Assembly (NCBI RefSeq): GCF_020148005.1
Contig: NZ_JAGXFD010000001.1
Span: 2,391,037 to 2,455,036, forward strand
Length of the DNA: 64,000 bases
Reading direction: 5' to 3'
DNA from: Modicisalibacter tunisiensis
GTDB lineage: Bacteria > Pseudomonadota > Gammaproteobacteria > Pseudomonadales > Halomonadaceae
Position 1 is the stretch's first letter; every line of letters begins with the position of its first letter. The position numbers and the translations under genes are program-made. Shown here one piece after another: positions 47,800 through 56,316 of this stretch. The notes beneath the pieces were generated by a model that was given only the letters and a program-made list of their open reading frames with translations, ran no database searches and was not told the origin of the DNA.

Positions 47800-48449
47800 C
47801 AGTCGATTCCCAGTTGCTTGTGAGTCTGCAGCGACAGATGCCACTGTGGATGGGCGAGGCAGAAGGCCAGGCTGGCCGCCAGCGGCGGCTCGCCATCCGT
47901 GATGGCCGCAGGCCGGGTATCCATTGGCTGCAGATAGAAGTGGCGAAACTCGAGGGCGGCGAAGCGCCCCGGTGGCGCGTCCGGCTGCGGATAGACCAGC
48001 TTGAGCTCGTCGCCCCGGGTGATCGTCAGTTCGGCCCGGCCCTTGGGACTGACGCACAGCCAGTCGATGCCCTCGGGGGCCGGCAGGGTGCCGTTGGTTT
48101 CCACGGCGACCTCGAACCCCCGGGCGTGCATGGCAGCGATCAGGGCGGTATCGAGCTGCAGCAGCGGCTCGCCGCCGGTGAAGACGACATACGGCACGGC
48201 ACGCTCGGTGCCGCCGGGCCACAGCTCGGCCAGGTGCGTCGCCAGGCGCTCGGCGTCGGCAAAGCGCCCGCCGTGCTGGCCGTCGGTACCGATGAAGTCG
48301 GTGTCGCAGAAGCGACAGAGGCTGGCGGCGCGATCGCGCTCCCGCCCCGACCAGAGGTTGCAGCCGGTGAAGCGGCAGAACACGCTGGGGCGCCCCGTGC
48401 GGGCGCCTTCGCCCTGCAGCGAATAGAAGGCTTCCTTGACGCTGTACAT
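47799..48449 (-). CDS. queE: 7-carboxy-7-deazaguanine synthase (radical SAM)
   Basis: The 216-residue radical SAM enzyme converts carboxytetrahydropterin to 7-carboxy-7-deazaguanine. The [4Fe-4S] cysteines lie in the extended pattern CNLWSGRERDR...LCRFCDTDF, a C-x14-C-x2-C arrangement found in Burkholderia-type QueE and different from the usual CxxxCxxC. VFTGGEPLL and VETNGT are further signatures. The ATG at 48449 gives MYSVKEAFYSLQGEG. It is co-translated with queD and starts just before the queC stop. Confidence 0.96.
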   Translation of the reverse strand: MYSVKEAFYSLQGEGARTGRPSVFCRFTGCNLWSGRERDRAASLCRFCDTDFIGTDGQHGGRFADAERLATHLAELWPGGTERAVPYVVFTGGEPLLQLDTALIAAMHARGFEVAVETNGTLPAPEGIDWLCVSPKGRAELTITRGDELKLVYPQPDAPPGRFAALEFRHFYLQPMDTRPAAITDGEPPLAASLAFCLAHPQWHLSLQTHKQLGID

Positions 48450-48451
48450 GC

Positions 48452-49147
48452 TCAGCGCTCCCCGGCGATGGCGTAGGGCAGCGGGTCGGTCCGGCCGTGC
48501 GCGGCGAAGGCCGCCAGGCGTTCCCGGCAGCTGCCGCACTCGCCGCAGGCCGTCTCGCCACCCTGGTAGCAGGTCCAGGTCTCGGCGTAGTCCAGCCCCA
48601 TGGCCAGCCCGTCGGCGAGGATGTCGGCCTTGCCGGCATGCAGGTAGGGCGCCTCGATCGTCACCGGCGAGAAGTTGGCGATGGCGGCGACATCGTTCAT
48701 GCGCTGAAGGAACTCGGGGCGGCAATCGGGGTAGAGCACGTGATCGCCGCCGTGGGCGCCGTAGAAGCACACCTCGGCGCCGATGTTGACCGCCTTGGCG
48801 ATGGCCAGCGACAGCAGGATCATGTTGCGGTTGGGCACCACGGTGGCGGTCAGGTTGTCCTCGGCGTAGTCGCCATCGGGCAGGGTGCGATCGGCATCGG
48901 TCAGCGCCGAGTTGTCGATCAGCGGGTGAATGGCCTGGATGTCGACGACCTGGTGGGTGATGCCCAGCTGCTCGCAGACGCGCCGTGCCGCGTCCAGCTC
49001 CCGGGCATGGCGCTGGCCGTAGTGGAAGGAGAGCGCGTGAAGTTCGTAGCCGCGGCGCAGGGCGTGGTGCAGCACGGTGTAGGAGTCCATGCCGCCGGAA
49101 TAGATGACGACGGCCCTGGCGGGCGTCGAGGAGATGGTTCGGGTCAT
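48452..49147 (-). CDS. queC: 7-cyano-7-deazaguanine synthase
   Basis: The 231-residue enzyme uses ATP and ammonia to make preQ0 from 7-carboxy-7-deazaguanine. The PP-loop SGGMDS is at 17-22, and the zinc-binding region [15 protein letters not shown] is near the C-terminus. Length equals E. coli QueC. It is first in the queC-queE-queD-ykgJ-type operon. queF is absent from the window. No preQ1 riboswitch could be recognised in its leader. Confidence 0.97.
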   Translation of the reverse strand: MTRTISSTPARAVVIYSGGMDSYTVLHHALRRGYELHALSFHYGQRHARELDAARRVCEQLGITHQVVDIQAIHPLIDNSALTDADRTLPDGDYAEDNLTATVVPNRNMILLSLAIAKAVNIGAEVCFYGAHGGDHVLYPDCRPEFLQRMNDVAAIANFSPVTIEAPYLHAGKADILADGLAMGLDYAETWTCYQGGETACGECGSCRERLAAFAAHGRTDPLPYAIAGER

Positions 49148-49263
49148 GTGAGGGTCCTGCCGGAGAATTTATGGCCGTGAGTCACGGTTCCGGGGTCCGG
49201 GCGTCCGGATGGGCCGCCCAGGGGCGGCAGGGCGGCATTGTAACGGCAGGGCGCTCGCGGCTC
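49148..49263. other. Intergenic leader of queC
   Basis: This is the first part of the 376-bp gap between queC and the SRPBCC gene. It is GC-rich and presumably carries the queC promoter, but no convincing -35/-10 pair or riboswitch is visible. The gap continues with the nested palindromic element at 49264-49453. After that, 70 bp at 49454-49523 hold no recognisable feature beyond the leader of the next gene. Confidence 0.4.
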
Positions 49264-49453
49264 CAGCCGTGGGCAGGGCTATCGCAGTTAGAGCGTCGTC
49301 GGCTCGGGACTGATCCGTGGGCAGGCCTGCGAGGGGGCGCTGTGAACCCCTCCCTGGGCGCTACCGACGCCATCCGTGGCGTCGGACCCCCTCTTCGACC
49401 TGCCCCCGGCGCTCCTCGCCCTGCCTAACTGCGATAGCCTTACAGCCGTGGGC
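49264..49453. repeat. Nested palindromic element with terminal inverted and flanking direct repeats (MITE/REP-like)
   Basis: Outer inverted repeats are perfect over 15 bp: GGCTATCGCAGTTAG (49277-49291) and CTAACTGCGATAGCC (49425-49439). Inside are paired arms GGGCAGG-5 nt-GAGGGGG (49319-49337) and CCCCCTC-5 nt-CCTGCCC (49387-49405). At the centre is a CCGACGCC/GGCGTCGG hairpin (49364-49385). The 11-bp direct repeat CAGCCGTGGGC flanks the element (49264-49274 and 49443-49453) like a target-site duplication. No open frame is convincing inside. It is probably a non-autonomous or REP-type element. Confidence 0.7.
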
Positions 49454-49523
49454 GTCGGGCTGGCACTGGTCCCCGGCAATGCGTACCCTCGGGCGGGAGT
49501 GTCAATCGCAAACAGGGACAGGC

Positions 49524-49934
49524 ATGCCGATCATCGAACACAGCGCCGTGCTGCCGGCGCCGCCGGAGCGCGTCTACCCGCTGCTCGCCCGGGTCGAGAA
49601 CTTCGTCGACTATTCCGACATGATCACCTCGATCGAGCCGCTCGGCGAGGATCGCTATCGCTGGCAACTTCATGTCATCGGGCGTGACTGGCAGTTCGAT
49701 GTGCAGGTGGTCGAGCGTCACGAGCCCCGCGTGCTGGCCTGGGAGTCACTTGCGGGGGTGGCCAACCAGGGGCGTTACACACTGGTTGCCGTGCCCGAGG
49801 GTACGCGGGTCGAACTGTGCGTCAGCTATCAACTGGGCAACCGGTGGCTGGCCAAGGCGGTCGACAAGGCGGCGACCCCGCTGGTGAATCAGGTCAGTCG
49901 CCAGATCCTGTCACGTGTGGAGGCGCGGCTGTAG
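49524..49934 (+). CDS. SRPBCC (START-like) RatA/COQ10-type protein
   Basis: This 136-residue protein has a helix-grip lipid-binding fold, opening MPIIEHSAVLPAPPERVYPLL with the LARVENFVDYSD segment typical of the COQ10/RatA branch. Members bind ubiquinone or act on ribosomes (RatA). The partner genes smpB and rnfH are not adjacent here, so the assignment within the family is open. The ATG at 49524 matches the family start; the open frame extends upstream through the palindromic element but is not protein-like. Confidence 0.8.
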   Translation: MPIIEHSAVLPAPPERVYPLLARVENFVDYSDMITSIEPLGEDRYRWQLHVIGRDWQFDVQVVERHEPRVLAWESLAGVANQGRYTLVAVPEGTRVELCVSYQLGNRWLAKAVDKAATPLVNQVSRQILSRVEARL

Positions 49935-49999
49935 AGGCGCGTCAGCAGGTAGTAGGCCTGCCGGCGGCGTGTGGCCGATGCCGAGCGCGTGGCGGTGTC

Positions 50000-50449
50000 T
50001 CAGGCCCGGGAGCTGATGCCGCGGCTCCCCGGGCGGGCCTGGCCGTTGGGGCCGTAGAGGGTCTTGCTGGCCGTGTCGTTGAGAAAGCGCAGGATGCGAT
50101 GGTTCTGGGTCATGCGCGCTTCGATGAGAATGCCGTTGCGTTGATTGAGCTGCTTGGCGTGCAGGGCGCGTTCCAGGAAGCGCTGCCACGTCGGCTGGCA
50201 GCCGGCATCGATGGCCGCCTGTTCCGAAGCGCGGCGGGTGTCGCCGTAGCCGAGGGTTTTCAGAGCATTGCGACGCTGGGTTTCCAGCGATTCCAGGCGC
50301 GCCATGTGAGTCTGCTTGTCGCTGGCCTGTTGCTGCAGCTGCTCGCCGTCGACATCGGCCTGAGACAGCGAGCGATGCTCGGCTTCCAGCAGCTCGATAA
50401 AGGCGTCGAGATGCTTGAGTTCACGTTCGAGATGCTGGGCCAGGCTCAT
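50000..50449 (-). CDS. flgN: Flagellar export chaperone FlgN
   Basis: The 149-residue cytoplasmic protein is mostly alpha-helical and coiled-coil-like, rich in Glu, Gln, Leu and Arg, as expected of FlgN, the secretion chaperone of hook-associated proteins FlgK and FlgL. Identification relies on its length, helical composition and position immediately after flgM, because FlgN sequences are poorly conserved. It is 35 bp from flgM on the same strand. Confidence 0.85.
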   Translation of the reverse strand: MSLAQHLERELKHLDAFIELLEAEHRSLSQADVDGEQLQQQASDKQTHMARLESLETQRRNALKTLGYGDTRRASEQAAIDAGCQPTWQRFLERALHAKQLNQRNGILIEARMTQNHRILRFLNDTASKTLYGPNGQARPGSRGISSRA

Positions 50450-50484
50450 GCTCGGTCTCCGGAGTTCAAGGGGGCGCCGCGACG

Positions 50485-50757
50485 TCAGTCGAGCAGGTCG
50501 CGCACGCTCTGGATGAGGCCGTCGGCGATGCGCTCGGGACGAATCTCGAGCCGTCCCTCGCTGATGGCCTGACGCACCTCGGCCACGCGCGCGGTATCGA
50601 TGTCGCGGGTGGCATCCTGGGTTCTGTCACTCAGGTGTGCCACCGAAGTGGCGTTGGTGCCCTGAGTGTTGCCGTCCTCGGCACGCGACGGCTTGCCGGT
50701 CCGGGTGGCGTCACTCTGGGTGGGGCGCTGCAGGGGATGAGAACCATCGATCTTCAC
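50485..50757 (-). CDS. flgM: Anti-sigma-28 factor FlgM
   Basis: This 90-residue anti-sigma factor binds FliA (sigma-28) until it is exported through the completed hook. The N-terminus is Ser/Thr/Gln-rich and probably unfolded. The C-terminal half has RVAEVRQAISEGRLEI and IADGLIQSVRDLL, the sigma-binding helices. The start is GTG at 50757 (VKIDGSHP), the usual FlgM opening. It has its own sigma-28-type promoter and precedes flgN. Confidence 0.93.
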   Translation of the reverse strand: MKIDGSHPLQRPTQSDATRTGKPSRAEDGNTQGTNATSVAHLSDRTQDATRDIDTARVAEVRQAISEGRLEIRPERIADGLIQSVRDLLD

Positions 50758-50792
50758 GGGGCACACTCTCTTTGGGCATCGGCTTTCCCTGT

Positions 50793-50819
50793 TTATCGAC
50801 GGGCGGCGGGAAAACTTTA
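50793..50819 (-). promoter_or_regulatory. Sigma-28 (FliA) promoter for flgMN
   Basis: On the minus strand TAAAGTTT, 11 bp, GTCGATAA match the consensus TAAAGTTT-N11-GCCGATAA with one mismatch. It lies in the 109-bp gap between flgA and flgM, 36 bp before the flgM GTG. Confidence 0.88.
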
Positions 50820-50866
50820 ACCCGTGTCTGCGACTGGGCGTGCCATCAGTGTAGGGGTGCGGTCCC

Positions 50867-51589
50867 TCATAAGTCGATGGCGAGCCGCCGCGGGCCAATG
50901 ACCCGCCCTCTCAGGATCTTTCGATCCCCGGCGCGAACGCGAACCTGCTCGCCCATGGCGCCGTTGTCCAGGGCTTCGGCCTCGCGGCTCACCTCGAAGC
51001 CGGGCCCCCGTGCGATCACCGTGACGCGCTGCCCACGCTTGACCAGGTCCCTGGGATGCAGCTGGTAGGCACGCAGCGGCCTGTCGGCTTGCAGCCGGCT
51101 CGTCGCGACCTGACCGATGATCGCCACGGGGTCACGAATGATGTCCCTCGGCAGCTTCTCGAGCCGCCCTTCCGCGAGCCGCAGGTCGTCGCGGGTGATC
51201 ACGCTACCACGGGTCAGGTCGTGGGTGACGGTCACGTAGTGCACCCGCACCGACACATCGGCCTGCAGGTAGCGGGTCTGCCGGCGTCCGCCGGGCCCCT
51301 CGCAGTGCACGCCCACCGAGACTCGCCCATAGTGCCGTTGCCCGTTGTCGGGCAGAAAGGGCTGCGGGTCATCGCAGTGGGCGAAGACGGCCGACGGCGT
51401 ATGGACCTTGACGCCGGCCACTTCGCCGATTTCGCCGGCCTGCCGGGTCAACAGCTGTGTGACGCGTTGGGACAGCACATCGTTGGTGGCGCCGGCCCCC
51501 CCGGAAAACAGCAGGCCGAAAGCCAGGGCGACGATGATCGGCTGCCACGGCCGTCGCCGGGCCTGCCGCTGCCGGGTTGGTTGGCGCAT
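50867..51589 (-). CDS. flgA: P-ring assembly chaperone FlgA
   Basis: The 240-residue periplasmic protein assists FlgI P-ring assembly. The N-terminus has a basic stretch (MRQPTRQRQARRR) and a hydrophobic signal segment ending near GAGA. The C-terminal SAF domain contains the conserved GSVITRDDLRL and VKRGQRVTVIARGPGF. It is divergent from flgB and lies upstream of flgM on the minus strand. Confidence 0.93.
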   Translation of the reverse strand: MRQPTRQRQARRRPWQPIIVALAFGLLFSGGAGATNDVLSQRVTQLLTRQAGEIGEVAGVKVHTPSAVFAHCDDPQPFLPDNGQRHYGRVSVGVHCEGPGGRRQTRYLQADVSVRVHYVTVTHDLTRGSVITRDDLRLAEGRLEKLPRDIIRDPVAIIGQVATSRLQADRPLRAYQLHPRDLVKRGQRVTVIARGPGFEVSREAEALDNGAMGEQVRVRAGDRKILRGRVIGPRRLAIDL

Positions 51590-51746
51590 GGCTCCCCCTC
51601 AATCGTTGTCGCCGATTCTAGGCCCCGACACCGGCGATCAAGCGCGGAAATGATGCCCAAACCGGGGGCTGTTTCGGCCTTTGTCATGACAAGGGGGCGT
51701 CTATTCTCGCAGGCTGAAATTTCCCCATCCAAGGCAGGGGCCGAAC

Positions 51747-52160
51747 ATGATCGATCAGCTCGAGGGGGCGCTGCGCTACAACCAGGAGGCGCTCAACCTG
51801 CGTGCCGAGCGCCAGAAGGTGCTGGCCAGCAACATCGCCAACGCCGACACGCCCAACTACAAGGCACGCGACTTCGACTTTGCCGGCGAGCTGTCGCGCG
51901 TCATGCAGCAGGGCCGGGGCGAGGACGGTGGCCTGGCGCTGTCGCGGACCTCGAGCCGTCACATTCCGGCCCATGCGCCCGCCGCGACGTCGCTGGACCT
52001 GCGCTATCGCGTGCCGGACCAGCCCAGCCTGGACGGCAACACCGTCGACATGAACCGGGAACGGGCGGCCTTCGCCGACAACTCGGTACGTTACCAGGCG
52101 GCGCTGACCTTCATGAAGCGCCAGATTCAGGGCCTCAAGTCGGCCATGCAACCGGAGTAA
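51747..52160 (+). CDS. flgB: Flagellar proximal rod protein FlgB
   Basis: The 137-residue rod subunit has the flg rod/hook N-terminal signature [28 protein letters not shown] and a C-terminal coiled segment [12 protein letters not shown]. It opens the flgBCDEFGHIJ operon. The 157-bp upstream region (51590-51746) holds no sigma-28 or sigma-54 match that I could support. Confidence 0.96.
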   Translation: MIDQLEGALRYNQEALNLRAERQKVLASNIANADTPNYKARDFDFAGELSRVMQQGRGEDGGLALSRTSSRHIPAHAPAATSLDLRYRVPDQPSLDGNTVDMNRERAAFADNSVRYQAALTFMKRQIQGLKSAMQPE

Positions 52161-52164
52161 GCCG

Positions 52165-52572
52165 ATGTCCATGTTCAGCATCTTCGATATCTCCAGCTCG
52201 GCCATGAGCGCCCAGTCCAAGCGCATGAACGTCACCGCCAGCAACCTGGCCAACGCCGACAGCGTGGCCGGGCCGGATGGCGAGCCCTATCGCGCCAAGC
52301 AGGTCATCTTCGAGACACGCTCGGACGTCACCAGCGGCGTCGGCGGGGTGCAGGTCAGCCGGGTGGTCGACGATCCCAGCCCGATGCGTCGTGAATATCG
52401 GCCGGACAGCCCCATGGCCGACGATCAGGGCTACGTCACCATGCCCAACGTCGAACCGGTCGACGAGATGGTCAACATGATTTCCGCCTCGCGTTCCTAC
52501 CAGGCCAACGTCGAGGTGATGAATACCAGCAAGTCACTGATGCTCAAGACACTGAGTCTGGGCGACAACTGA
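52165..52572 (+). CDS. flgC: Flagellar proximal rod protein FlgC
   Basis: The 135-residue rod subunit starts [21 protein letters not shown] with [21 protein letters not shown], the FlgC version of the rod signature. The C-terminal [23 protein letters not shown] is typical. It starts 4 bp after flgB. Confidence 0.97.
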   Translation: MSMFSIFDISSSAMSAQSKRMNVTASNLANADSVAGPDGEPYRAKQVIFETRSDVTSGVGGVQVSRVVDDPSPMRREYRPDSPMADDQGYVTMPNVEPVDEMVNMISASRSYQANVEVMNTSKSLMLKTLSLGDN

Positions 52573-52607
52573 TCGGCCCGGTTTCGTCCATTGTCAGGAG
52601 GCCCCGC

Positions 52608-53294
52608 ATGGCCAACACCATCGACCCGAGCGTGCTCAACAACATGAACCTCGGCGCCGCCGCCAAGAAGGCGGCGGGATCGGGTTCGACCGAAGACCTC
52701 AGCAACAGCTTCATGACCCTGCTGGTGACCCAGCTGAAGAACCAGAATCCCATGAAGCCCATGGAAAATGCCGAAATGACCTCGCAGCTGGCGCAGATCA
52801 ACACGGTCAACGGCATCAACCAGCTCAACGACACCCTGGATAGCCTCACCAGCCAGATCGATACCGGCCAGTCGCTGCAGGCGGCCGCGCTGATCGGCCA
52901 GGGCGTGCTGGTGCCGGGGGATCAGGTGCTCAAGAAGGACGACGCCACCACGCCCTTCGGTGTCGAGCTGGACAGCCCGGCGGATACGGTGAAGGTGTCC
53001 ATCGTCGGCCAGAACGGCGAGGTGGTGCGCACCATCGACCCGCAACAGGTGGGCGCCCTGCAGGCCGGCACCCAGTCCTTCGTCTGGGATGGCACGCGCA
53101 ACGATGGCTCCACCGCGCCCGACGGCGCCTATCACGTACGCATCGAGGCCACCCAGGATGACAAGGCCGTGCCGGTCACGGCGCTGAACTATGCCCAGGT
53201 CAACGGCGTGGTCACCACCGACACCGGCCCGCGGCTCGACCTGGGCGCGATTCGCGGGCAGGTCGGGCTGGATGCAGTCCGCCAGATTCTTTGA
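52608..53294 (+). CDS. flgD: Flagellar hook-capping protein FlgD
   Basis: The 228-residue scaffold caps the growing hook and is absent from the finished filament. The N-terminal FMTLLVTQLKNQNPMKPMEN is the family hallmark, and the C-terminal half has the FlgD Ig-like domain with VWDGTRNDGSTAPDGAY. It lies 35 bp after flgC. Confidence 0.97.
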   Translation: MANTIDPSVLNNMNLGAAAKKAAGSGSTEDLSNSFMTLLVTQLKNQNPMKPMENAEMTSQLAQINTVNGINQLNDTLDSLTSQIDTGQSLQAAALIGQGVLVPGDQVLKKDDATTPFGVELDSPADTVKVSIVGQNGEVVRTIDPQQVGALQAGTQSFVWDGTRNDGSTAPDGAYHVRIEATQDDKAVPVTALNYAQVNGVVTTDTGPRLDLGAIRGQVGLDAVRQIL

Positions 53295-53342
53295 GTCACC
53301 CTTTTAAAACAGAACATCCGGTATACGTAGGGGAAGGCAATC

Positions 53343-54653
53343 ATGGGTTTTTCACAAGCACTCAGCGGGATCGGCGCGGCCTCTCAGCAGCTTGACGTCG
53401 TCGGTAACAACATCGCCAACTCGCAGACAACAGGCTTCAAGAGCTCCTCGGTGCAGTTCGCCGACGTGTTTGCCAACAGCCAGGTGGGCCTGGGGACGCG
53501 CGTCTCCGGCGTCCTGCAGGATTTTACCAACGGCAACTTGGAAACTACCGGGCGCAACCTGGACCTGGCAATCACCGGCAGCGGGTTCTTCCGCTTCGAA
53601 CAGGAGGGGCAGGTTGGTTATTCACGTAACGGGCAGTTGACCATGACTGCTGACGGCGGTCTGGTGAATGCTCAGGGCGCCAAGCTGATGGGATACGGCT
53701 TAAGTGATCCTAAAGATCCCTTCTCGAAGGTGACAGGTGGTGGGACACCAGTTGCATTGAATGTCCCGGCAGACGATATGCCGGCACAAGCGACTGGCGC
53801 GAGTGACGCAGATAATCCAGGGGTGCGTGCAATTTATAACCTTGACGCGAGTGTCACGCTTGGAGGTGACAATCCAACTCCGCTGAACAAGGTTGAGCTC
53901 CGAACGGATCCTGCAGACAAAACAAAAAAGACAGATATGAATTACCATTATTCGAACAGTTTTACTGTCTATGATTCGCTGGGTGAGTCACATTCTGTGT
54001 CTCTATATTTTACGAAGTCCGGTGATAATGCATGGAATGTAAAGCCCGCTATCGATGGGTTTTATAATGGCGGCTCTGATTTTACTCTTGATTTTTTGTC
54101 CAGTGGGAAGCTTCCTGAAGATAAGGATCGTAACGTCATAGGTGTCAATGGTGGTGATGCGACCGCTCAGCTGAATTTCTCGGCGGATTATTTGGGCAAC
54201 GGTGCTGATGACCTTTCATTTGCGTTTGATCCTAAAGGAACAACCCAGTACGCAAACGATTTTACTCAGAAAAGTCTGACTCAGGACGGCTATTCTTCAG
54301 GGTCGCTAATTGGTATTAGTGTGGCTGATGACGGCACCATCATGCGCAATTATACTAATGAAAAGTCGATGGCGGCCGGGAAGATTGCCATGGCCAACTT
54401 CCGCAACCCGGAAGGCCTCAAGGCCTCCGGCGACAACATGTGGGCGGCCACTGCGGCTTCGGGCGCCGAAGTGCTGGGTACAGCCGGCGTCGGCCAGTTC
54501 GGAGCCATTGCGCCGGAGACTCTGGAGCAGTCCAACGTCGACCTGACCCAGGAGCTGGTTGACTTGATCATCGCCCAGCGCAACTACCAGGCCAACACCA
54601 ACTCGATCCGCACCCAGTCCGAGGTGATGGATCAGGTCGCGCAGCTGCGCTGA
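53343..54653 (+). CDS. flgE: Flagellar hook protein FlgE
   Basis: This 436-residue hook subunit has a conserved N-terminal D0 (SQQLDVVGNNIANSQTTGFKSSSVQFADVF) and C-terminal D0 (DLTQELVDLIIAQRNYQANTNSIRTQ). The exposed centre (about residues 117-340) is Thr/Asn/Asp-rich and is encoded by clearly AT-richer DNA than either end. The reading frame is intact. It is 48 bp after flgD. Confidence 0.97.
   Translation: MGFSQALSGIGAASQQLDVVGNNIANSQTTGFKSSSVQFADVFANSQVGLGTRVSGVLQDFTNGNLETTGRNLDLAITGSGFFRFEQEGQVGYSRNGQLTMTADGGLVNAQGAKLMGYGLSDPKDPFSKVTGGGTPVALNVPADDMPAQATGASDADNPGVRAIYNLDASVTLGGDNPTPLNKVELRTDPADKTKKTDMNYHYSNSFTVYDSLGESHSVSLYFTKSGDNAWNVKPAIDGFYNGGSDFTLDFLSSGKLPEDKDRNVIGVNGGDATAQLNFSADYLGNGADDLSFAFDPKGTTQYANDFTQKSLTQDGYSSGSLIGISVADDGTIMRNYTNEKSMAAGKIAMANFRNPEGLKASGDNMWAATAASGAEVLGTAGVGQFGAIAPETLEQSNVDLTQELVDLIIAQRNYQANTNSIRTQSEVMDQVAQLR
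53690..54365 (+). other. Low-GC central segment of flgE
   Basis: Hand counting gives about 41% GC at 53941-54060 against about 63% at 54481-54600 in the same gene. Codons ending in A or T become frequent (for example TAT, TTT, GAT). The segment corresponds to the outer hook domains. The borders are approximate. It suggests allelic replacement by recombination with a lower-GC relative. Confidence 0.7.
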
Positions 54654-54722
54654 TATCGCGGGCCGCCGGGCCGGCGCCTTGCCGGCCCGGGGGAGCAACT
54701 GTCCAGCCGGAAACCCAACAGC

Positions 54723-55478
54723 ATGGATCGTCTTCTCTATACCGCCATGAGCGGCGCCCGCCAGAGCATGGACCAGCAGGCGGTGATCAACAACAACCTT
54801 GCCAACGTGACGACGACGGGCTTTCGCGGCCAGCTCAACGCCATGCGCGCCGTGCCGGTGCAGGGCGAGGGCCTGCCCACGCGGGCTTCCGTGATGGCTT
54901 CCACGCCGGGCAGCGACTTTTCGGCGGGGCCGCTGAACACCACCGGTCGGCCGATGGATGTGGCGATCGACGGCGATGGCTGGCTGTCGGTGCAGACGCC
55001 CGATGGCGAAGCTTACACCCGGCGCGGTGACTTGCAGGTCGATGCCAACGGCGTCGTCAACGTGCAGGGTCGCCCGGTGCTGGGCGTCAACGGGCCGATT
55101 GTGGTGCCGCTGGGTGCGGATGTGCGCATCGGCAGCGACGGCACGCTCAGCGCGCAAGTGCCGGGTACCGACCCGGTGGCGCGGGGGCCGGCCGGGCAGC
55201 TCAAGCTGGTCAATCCGCAGCCCGGTGATCTGGTGCGTGGCGACGATGGCCTGTTCCGCCCCCGGCCCGATGCCAACGGTCAGGCGCCCGCCGCCCTGCA
55301 GGCCGATGACACCGTGCGGGTGGTAAGCGGGGCGCTCGAGGGCAGCAATGTCAGCCCCACCGAGGCCATGGTGGCAATGATCGACAGCGCGCGCCGTTAC
55401 GACATGCAGATGAAAGTGATTTCCAGCGCCGACGAGAATGCGCAGCGGGCCAACAGTCTGCTGTCCGTCACCAGCTGA
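54723..55478 (+). CDS. flgF: Flagellar proximal rod protein FlgF
   Basis: The 251-residue rod subunit begins [35 protein letters not shown], in the FlgF pattern, and ends with [22 protein letters not shown]. The middle keeps the [25 protein letters not shown] block. It is separated from flgE by 69 bp. Confidence 0.97.
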   Translation: MDRLLYTAMSGARQSMDQQAVINNNLANVTTTGFRGQLNAMRAVPVQGEGLPTRASVMASTPGSDFSAGPLNTTGRPMDVAIDGDGWLSVQTPDGEAYTRRGDLQVDANGVVNVQGRPVLGVNGPIVVPLGADVRIGSDGTLSAQVPGTDPVARGPAGQLKLVNPQPGDLVRGDDGLFRPRPDANGQAPAALQADDTVRVVSGALEGSNVSPTEAMVAMIDSARRYDMQMKVISSADENAQRANSLLSVTS

Positions 55479-55504
55479 GTATCGATTTCCAGGGAGCCAA
55501 CGAA

Positions 55505-56287
55505 ATGATTCGATCGCTGTGGACCGCCAAGACCGGTCTCGAGGCGCAACAAACCCAGCTGGACGTGATTTCCAACAACCTGGCCAACGTCAGCACCAAC
55601 GGCTTCAAGCGCTCGCGGGCGGTCTTCGAGGATCTGCTCTACCAGAACCTGCGTCAGCCCGGTGCCCAGTCGACCGTGCAGGACAACCTGCCATCCGGCT
55701 TTCAGGTCGGCAGCGGGGTGCGCCCGGTGGCAACCGAACGCCTGCACACTCAGGGCAATCTGGAGAATACCGAGAATTCCCGCGATCTGGCGATCAACGG
55801 CAAGGGCTTCTTCCAGGTCCAGCGCCCGGACGGCACCACCGCCTATACCCGCGACGGCAGCTTCCAGGTCAACCAGAACGGCCAGCTGGTCACCTCCAGC
55901 GGCTACCCCATCGAGCCGGCGGTCTTCATCCCGCAGAACGCGCTGTCGGTGTCCGTCAGCAAGGACGGCATTGTCTCCGTGACCCAGCCGGGCACCACCC
56001 AGTCGACGCAGGTCGGTCAGCTGACACTGGCGAACTTCACCAACCCCGCGGGGCTGGAGAGCGTCGGCGAGAACCTCTACCTGGAAACCGATGCTTCGGG
56101 CCCGGTGGCACAGAACCTGCCCGGCAACAACGGTGCCGGGGTGCTGTATCAGGGCTATGTCGAAACCTCCAACGTCAATGTAGTGGAGGAGATGGTCGGC
56201 ATGATCGAGACCCAGCGGGCCTACGAGATCAACAGCAAGGCCGTCGAGAAGTCGGATCAGATGCTGGCGCGCCTGGCCCAGCTGTAA
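55505..56287 (+). CDS. flgG: Flagellar distal rod protein FlgG
   Basis: The 260-residue distal rod protein has the invariant length of the family. It opens [39 protein letters not shown]. The C-terminus [24 protein letters not shown] is canonical. It lies 26 bp after flgF and 29 bp before flgH. Confidence 0.98.
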   Translation: MIRSLWTAKTGLEAQQTQLDVISNNLANVSTNGFKRSRAVFEDLLYQNLRQPGAQSTVQDNLPSGFQVGSGVRPVATERLHTQGNLENTENSRDLAINGKGFFQVQRPDGTTAYTRDGSFQVNQNGQLVTSSGYPIEPAVFIPQNALSVSVSKDGIVSVTQPGTTQSTQVGQLTLANFTNPAGLESVGENLYLETDASGPVAQNLPGNNGAGVLYQGYVETSNVNVVEEMVGMIETQRAYEINSKAVEKSDQMLARLAQL

Positions 56288-56316
56288 ACGCAGCGACATG
56301 ACGAGACCCAACGCTC

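Noticed and set aside
46906-48639. A continuous 577-codon frame running from within queC/queE into queD
   Set aside because: The first half is the wrong frame of queE and queC; queD starts at the ATG at 47799 where pterin-synthase similarity begins.
49148-49200. preQ1 riboswitch in the queC leader
   Set aside because: No preQ1-I or preQ1-II pseudoknot pattern could be recognised in the short GC-rich leader.
49317-49523. Upstream in-frame extension of the SRPBCC gene
   Set aside because: It would translate the palindromic element; the family start aligns with the ATG at 49524.
51590-51746. A sigma-54 or sigma-28 promoter before flgB
   Set aside because: No GG-N10-GC pair of the sigma-54 type and only fragments of a sigma-28 element were found.
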